A DNA stretch of 38,439 bases from Synura sp. LO234KE (lineage: Eukaryota > Sar > Synurophyceae > Synurales > Mallomonadaceae), in contig VKHC01000005.1 in assembly GCA_015143735.1 (NCBI GenBank), positions 1-38,439 of the forward strand, in the 5' to 3' direction. This document shows positions 33,771 to 38,439 of the stretch, piece after piece. A program made the position numbers and the translations under genes. The notes under the pieces are model-generated. The model did not search any database, was not told where the DNA came from, and saw nothing but the letters and a program-made list of their open reading frames with translations. The first letter of the stretch is position 1; every line of letters begins with the position of its first letter.

Positions 33771-33860
33771 GGAGTGTACAAGGGTTACTTATGAAATTAT
33801 TCGCAGACGATATTACCACGAAAATATGTTGCATCTATGACCGGCAGCATATCACCTAAA
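33771..33860 (+). pseudogene. Possible reverse transcriptase relic (FADD motif)
   Basis: A short frame reads LLMKLFADDITTKI. This recalls the (L)FADD catalytic strand of non-LTR reverse transcriptases. Nothing on either side extends the similarity, so it may be chance. Confidence 0.25.
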
Positions 33861-34021
33861 ACGTAATCGTAGTATTCGCGACATCGCATGAACCCAAAAT
33901 CGTAAGCTTAAACACCGATCATTTGCCTGGTGGGAGACAATTAATCGGGATATAAATAAACAATTCTCTGTACCTACAAACCAACATGCACGCATAGCCC
34001 AAGTCATCTCGAATAAGTAAC

Positions 34022-36624
34022 CTAATTTTGGTCCTCGCTCGATAGCTTTGTATCCAAGGTCTTTGGGAAGGAGGCGAACTTCTTGTATTTAGGCTTCGAC
34101 CATACCAAACCAAGGAGAGCAAGCAAGCTGTGTAACAACGTCAGAGTTCCTAGAGCTCGAGCACTTCTGCCTACGGTTGCATCCGGAATACGAAGCGCGT
34201 TCATTATGTGTAGACCAGGATCCTCGGGAGGGCAAAATGGGTCGCGGGACCCGAGTAGTGTCCTCCAGATGGGCATCCTCGATACTAGTGGAGCAAGGGC
34301 TCCGAGTATTCTATCTGGAAATTTAGAATAGCATTCCCGAGTCAGAGCAATAAATCAATTCCACGCAAGAGGTTGGTGGTGGCGATGATGTAGAGTGGGA
34401 GGATGGAGGTGGGGTAAGAGGAGGGGACCGGCACTGACATGGAAGTGGAGGCTTGTCTTGAGTCAAGTGGGCAAGTGGGGCATCTCTGAACTCCAGCGCG
34501 CAGAAGGCCTCACACCCCCATTTGATCGGACTGCCCTCGCGAAGGAAACTCAACGCTTTGGGTAACGGTTTCCCTAACGAAGACCGGTAGTCGAAATACA
34601 CAACGAAGGTGATTGTTAGCAAGGCACCCACGTCAATATATGTAGGCAAGTACTCTATTAAGCACAGTGCGCTGTTTATAACTGTCACGGTATATATCAC
34701 TCAACCGGAAACCAATCATCTCCGATAATAACGAAGGCAGGGGGAGGGGACATACCTGCTCCCGTGGGCCCGACCGCTCCTGTGATGACATAGACGATCA
34801 TTAAGGCAGGACCTACGGCCAGGGCGACCTCCCCGCTGGGAAATAAGGCGGCAACGGCCATACCCAACGTGGAGCAGGTCATGCCCAAGAGGACGGATAG
34901 CGCGGTGAAGCGGGCTCGGTCACACGCCATCTGGGTCTGTTGATGCAACACGCTGGCCATGATCTGGGTCATGGAGAAAAGGAATCACATACTTGAGAGG
35001 ATGGTAAGCGAGTGGGATGCTATGATAGGATATGGAGGCTTGTGCAGCAGGGAAGGGACGGCTTATGGGTGGGAGAAAGAGCGCGGTCTTTACTAGTTGC
35101 ATGTAATGGAATCCAAGTGTTTATGGGACAGTAACTCTGCCAAGGCGCACGGGAAGGGGGGAGCAGGGACGGAAAGGCGGACAGACGAGGACTTACCGCC
35201 GCCATCAGCGCCGTGAGAGGGGAGTCCGCCGTAAACTTAGCCAAAAGGTACTCTAGAGAATTATAGCTGTGCTGAACTCTCTCCCGCTGAACCACCACCC
35301 GCTCCCTCTTGAACGTCTGTAATGTCTTAATGGTGGCGAGCATCGCCACGTTCACTGCTAAGTTCGCAATTGCGGTGACCGCGTCTGACAGGCTCAGTGA
35401 TTCCCCTGCGGAGGGTTTGAATACGGAACCAATTGCAAAACCTAATATTGCCGATACAGATAACAGAGCGAAGCTGCCAAAGCCATCGCGTAGGTTTTGT
35501 TTCAAAGCTCGTCCCAGCACGAGGGAGAAGCGACGAAAGGAAGTCCTAATTGCCCTAAACGGTCGGAATAGTAATCTCACAACGCCTTGCTTGGAAGCTT
35601 GCTCGGCAATCGATATGTTGGAAAAGCTGCCGATATCATGATGATTTTTGTTACCTGCCCTATCCTCTTCCACAAGGTTAGCTGTTGAATGAAGACTGTG
35701 ATATAAGGAACTAGAAGAAAACGCTTCAGCCAGAGCATCCGCTCGCATTAGACTCTCTTCAATAGATCTTTTATTTGTACTGTTTCGGGAAACGATCTCG
35801 ATGAGAAACTCCGCAGGGTTGGTCAGGGCCGGACATGGATAGCCAATGGAATCGAAGTATGGAAGTATATTTATCCGGGGACCAAAGTAGGCAACTTTCC
35901 CGTGAAAAGTCAATAGTATGACATCATCTAGCATGCTAAATATTGAACTTCCAGGTTGATGGACAGTGCAAACAATAATCAATCGCTTTTCAACAGCTAT
36001 CTTTTTAAAAGTAGATATGACTTGATGAGCCTGGAAGAAATCCAATCCCGATGTGGGTTCATCCGCTATTAGTACCTTTTTGTTTCCCATGAGCTCACAT
36101 GCGATAGAAAGTCGCTTTTTCTCACCTCCACTCATTCCACGGACGTTTTCATCCCCGACACGAGTATTGGCAACATGATGTAAGTTGAAAGTAAATAGAC
36201 TTGATTCTACGAGATTTTTTCGTTGAATAGGATCATCATCAACATCTTTTAATGATGCGGCTAAGGCTAGAGTTTCTCTAACAGTCAGTAGCGCAAAGTG
36301 ACTATCTAATTGATCGACATACGCTATTTCATGCCTGAGCAATACTTTGTCGTTAATGTCGTTGTATTTTACATCGGCGGTAAGGCAAAATGAAGAGTGA
36401 TCAATTATTCTTCCAGATATAGAGTTTAGAAAAGTTGTTTTTCCACAGCCTGATGGACCAATAACACCTAAGAGCCTGCCTGAAGTCGCATTACCTTGAC
36501 CAATGGACAAAATAGTGCGATCTCTATAAGATGCAGTAATATTTTTCCAATAAATGTAAGAGCAAGATGAAAATTTTATCTGCGTGGCGCTCAGCAGAAA
36601 AATTCTAACAAATAACCCGATCAT
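34022..36624 (-). CDS. ABC transporter G family half-transporter (WHITE-type), four or more exons
   Basis: A nucleotide-binding domain followed by a membrane domain, the ABCG order. Exon 1 (36624-35197, 476 codons) has Walker A GPSGCGKTT near residue 57, the signature MSGGEKKRLSIACEL, Walker B VLIADEPTSGLD and CTVHQPGSS. Two membrane segments follow (FALLSVSAILGFAIGSV and then the AVNVAMLATI region). Exon 2 (34963-34756) joins in phase 0 across 234 nt and gives STLGMAVAALFPSGEVALAV. Exon 3 starts at 34573 (phase 1), with LPKALSFLREGSPIKWG and ALEFRDA. The last exon holds RIPDATVGRSARALGTLTLL and a final membrane segment, ending TAG at 34022. The exon 3/4 junction was not fixed. Members export lipids, sterols or drugs as dimers; the substrate here is unknown. 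The start lies 76 bp from the UPRT gene. Confidence 0.9.
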
Positions 36625-36700
36625 ATCAATATAAGGAACCGACGTGAAAATCGGACTACGACGTAGGCACTACAAAAGCTTCACGTCACAGTGACAACCT
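36625..36700. promoter_or_regulatory. 76-bp divergent intergenic region (ABCG / UPRT)
   Basis: The whole space between two divergent ATGs. An upstream non-coding exon for UPRT cannot be excluded. No defined element was recognised. Shared regulation is inferred from spacing. Confidence 0.45.
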
Positions 36701-37587
<887 letters not shown>

Positions 37588-38150
37588 GTCCGCCTCATGC
37601 TGACGCGGGGAACGTGATGAGTACGAAACATTCCCGTCTTAAAATTGCCTGTAGTCGAACATAATATTACCCGGCATCCACCGTGCCAGTGTGTAAATAG
37701 GCCTTGCTAAAGAAGCGGTTGATACTTTTGAAGTTATTGGTTATGCTACTTCCGTAATTTGAATTGTGGCCGGGAGTTCACTGTCATTGACGTTCGAAGT
37801 TGAAACTCTCTATTACTAATACGTTTAAGCACAGTCGACAATACAATGGATAGTAACCAATTATCTTCAGTGCAAAATGTATACCTAGATATGCATTCTG
37901 ACACACTTGAGAGTAGGTTTGCATGGATATTGGTTCATAATACTAGTTGATAGTTGTATCTCTAAGCTTGGCCATCGCAGCGCAAAAAATAGTAGTAATT
38001 TGTTATACTAGCAACGAGTATTATAATAAACTCATAAAGTAGTAGAACCACTAATAGGAGGAGTCCTGTAGTATCGTAACGGGCAATGTTAGCCTGCCCG
38101 GGGGGGGCCGTTTTAGTTGTATCCTAGTACTACTATTTGTTAACAATTTT
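37588..38150. other. Intergenic region with a GC hairpin
   Basis: CGGGCA (38080-38085) and TGCCCG (38095-38100) make a 6-bp stem followed by a G-run (38101-38107). The rest is AT-rich with no supported gene. Confidence 0.5.
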
Positions 38151-38354
38151 AAAAACGTGTTTGTGTGACTGTACATGTCTAATTGTTTTACTACTCCGCT
38201 TCTGCTGAGTAGTTTTACCTCAGAATTTCCCTAAGCCTCTAGCTATACGTCATCTAAGAATTCTTCATAAGCAAGCGCAGGCGACACTCCTCTTGGCTTT
38301 TAGCGAAAGCTGCAAAATGATGGAAAGAAATCGCGAACTACAAAACCGATTTCC
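38151..38354 (+). repeat. Inverted-repeat block, right copy (promoter/5' region)
   Basis: Mirror copy of 851-1050. Inside it, ACTACTC and GAGTAGT form a perfect 7-bp hairpin around cgcttctgct (near 38189-38212). In the left copy the arms are partly degraded. Confidence 0.8.
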
Positions 38355-38439
38355 TCTCCAACGAGTATTTCAGAGATAAAATGGAGGAATATAAATTGTT
38401 TTTAGAAAGGCACCCTGATTATTATGACGACGGTCTGAT
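38317..38439 (+). CDS. Start of a gene running off the right edge
   Basis: ATG ATG at 38317/38320 opens a frame reading MERNRELQNR, which aligns codon by codon with MEN-GEQQNR of the left-edge gene. It meets TAA at 38377. Another ATG at 38381 in a different frame stays open to the window end (MEEYKLFLERHPDYYDDGL). Either the gene starts at 38381, or a very early splice joins the two. The sequence beyond the window is needed to tell. Confidence 0.4.

Noticed and set aside
34970-35196. Suspected loss of a membrane segment in the ABCG gene
   Set aside because: At first the region looked broken, but splicing 35197 to 34963 in phase 0 restores a membrane domain of normal length.

Overview
This is nuclear DNA from a eukaryote with an intron-rich, fairly compact genome. 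Most genes are split by short GT-AG introns, usually 50-130 nt with gtaag/gtgag donors and ttag/cag acceptors. Two pairs of genes start back to back within about 120 bp, and retroelement remains are common. The sequence does not fix the lineage. The gene style (an ankyrin-kinase-TIR protein, single-exon secretory glycosyltransferase, retroelement RNase H with a hybrid-binding domain) would suit an algal or other protist genome. That is an inference only. I saw no tRNA, rRNA, CRISPR array or bacterial operon.

Layout. 1-1050: the 5' end of a Pro/Ser/Asn-rich gene running off the left edge on the minus strand, with a roughly 200-bp upstream block. That block reappears, inverted, at 38151-38354, beside another gene start that runs off the right edge. 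1614-9956: one very large minus-strand gene of about 30 small exons, which I read as the exocyst subunit Sec5. 10616-11297 (minus): a 210-residue orphan protein, sharing a 120-bp intergenic region with 11418-15363 (plus), a nine-exon gene for a 1021-residue ankyrin-protein kinase-TIR protein. 15758-18781: a GC-rich degenerate retroelement (zinc-knuckle region plus RNase H with hybrid-binding domain) between roughly 350-bp direct repeats. 18782-25326: gene-poor DNA with palindromic CArG-like boxes, a G/T-skewed island and a 1.5-kb unit present twice, each copy holding a decayed Ty1/copia RNase H fragment. 25511-25979 (minus): a small Lys/Ser-rich protein missed by simple ORF calling. 26453-28125 (plus): GPI mannosyltransferase 2 (PIG-V). 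30698-31852 (plus): a probable secretory-pathway glycosyltransferase. 34022-36624 (minus): an ABCG half-transporter. 36701-37587 (plus): a five-exon uracil phosphoribosyltransferase, starting 76 bp from the transporter.

Most genes are housekeeping: vesicle tethering (Sec5), ER GPI-anchor synthesis (PIG-V), glycosylation, membrane transport and pyrimidine salvage. The most interesting locus is the ankyrin-kinase-TIR gene with its divergent orphan neighbour. It joins a ligand- or protein-binding array, an atypical (non-RD) kinase and a TIR domain that retains a candidate catalytic glutamate. This suggests a stress or immune signalling protein and perhaps a co-regulated pair. Exon boundaries were worked out by hand from splice consensus, frame and phase, and no database search was possible.
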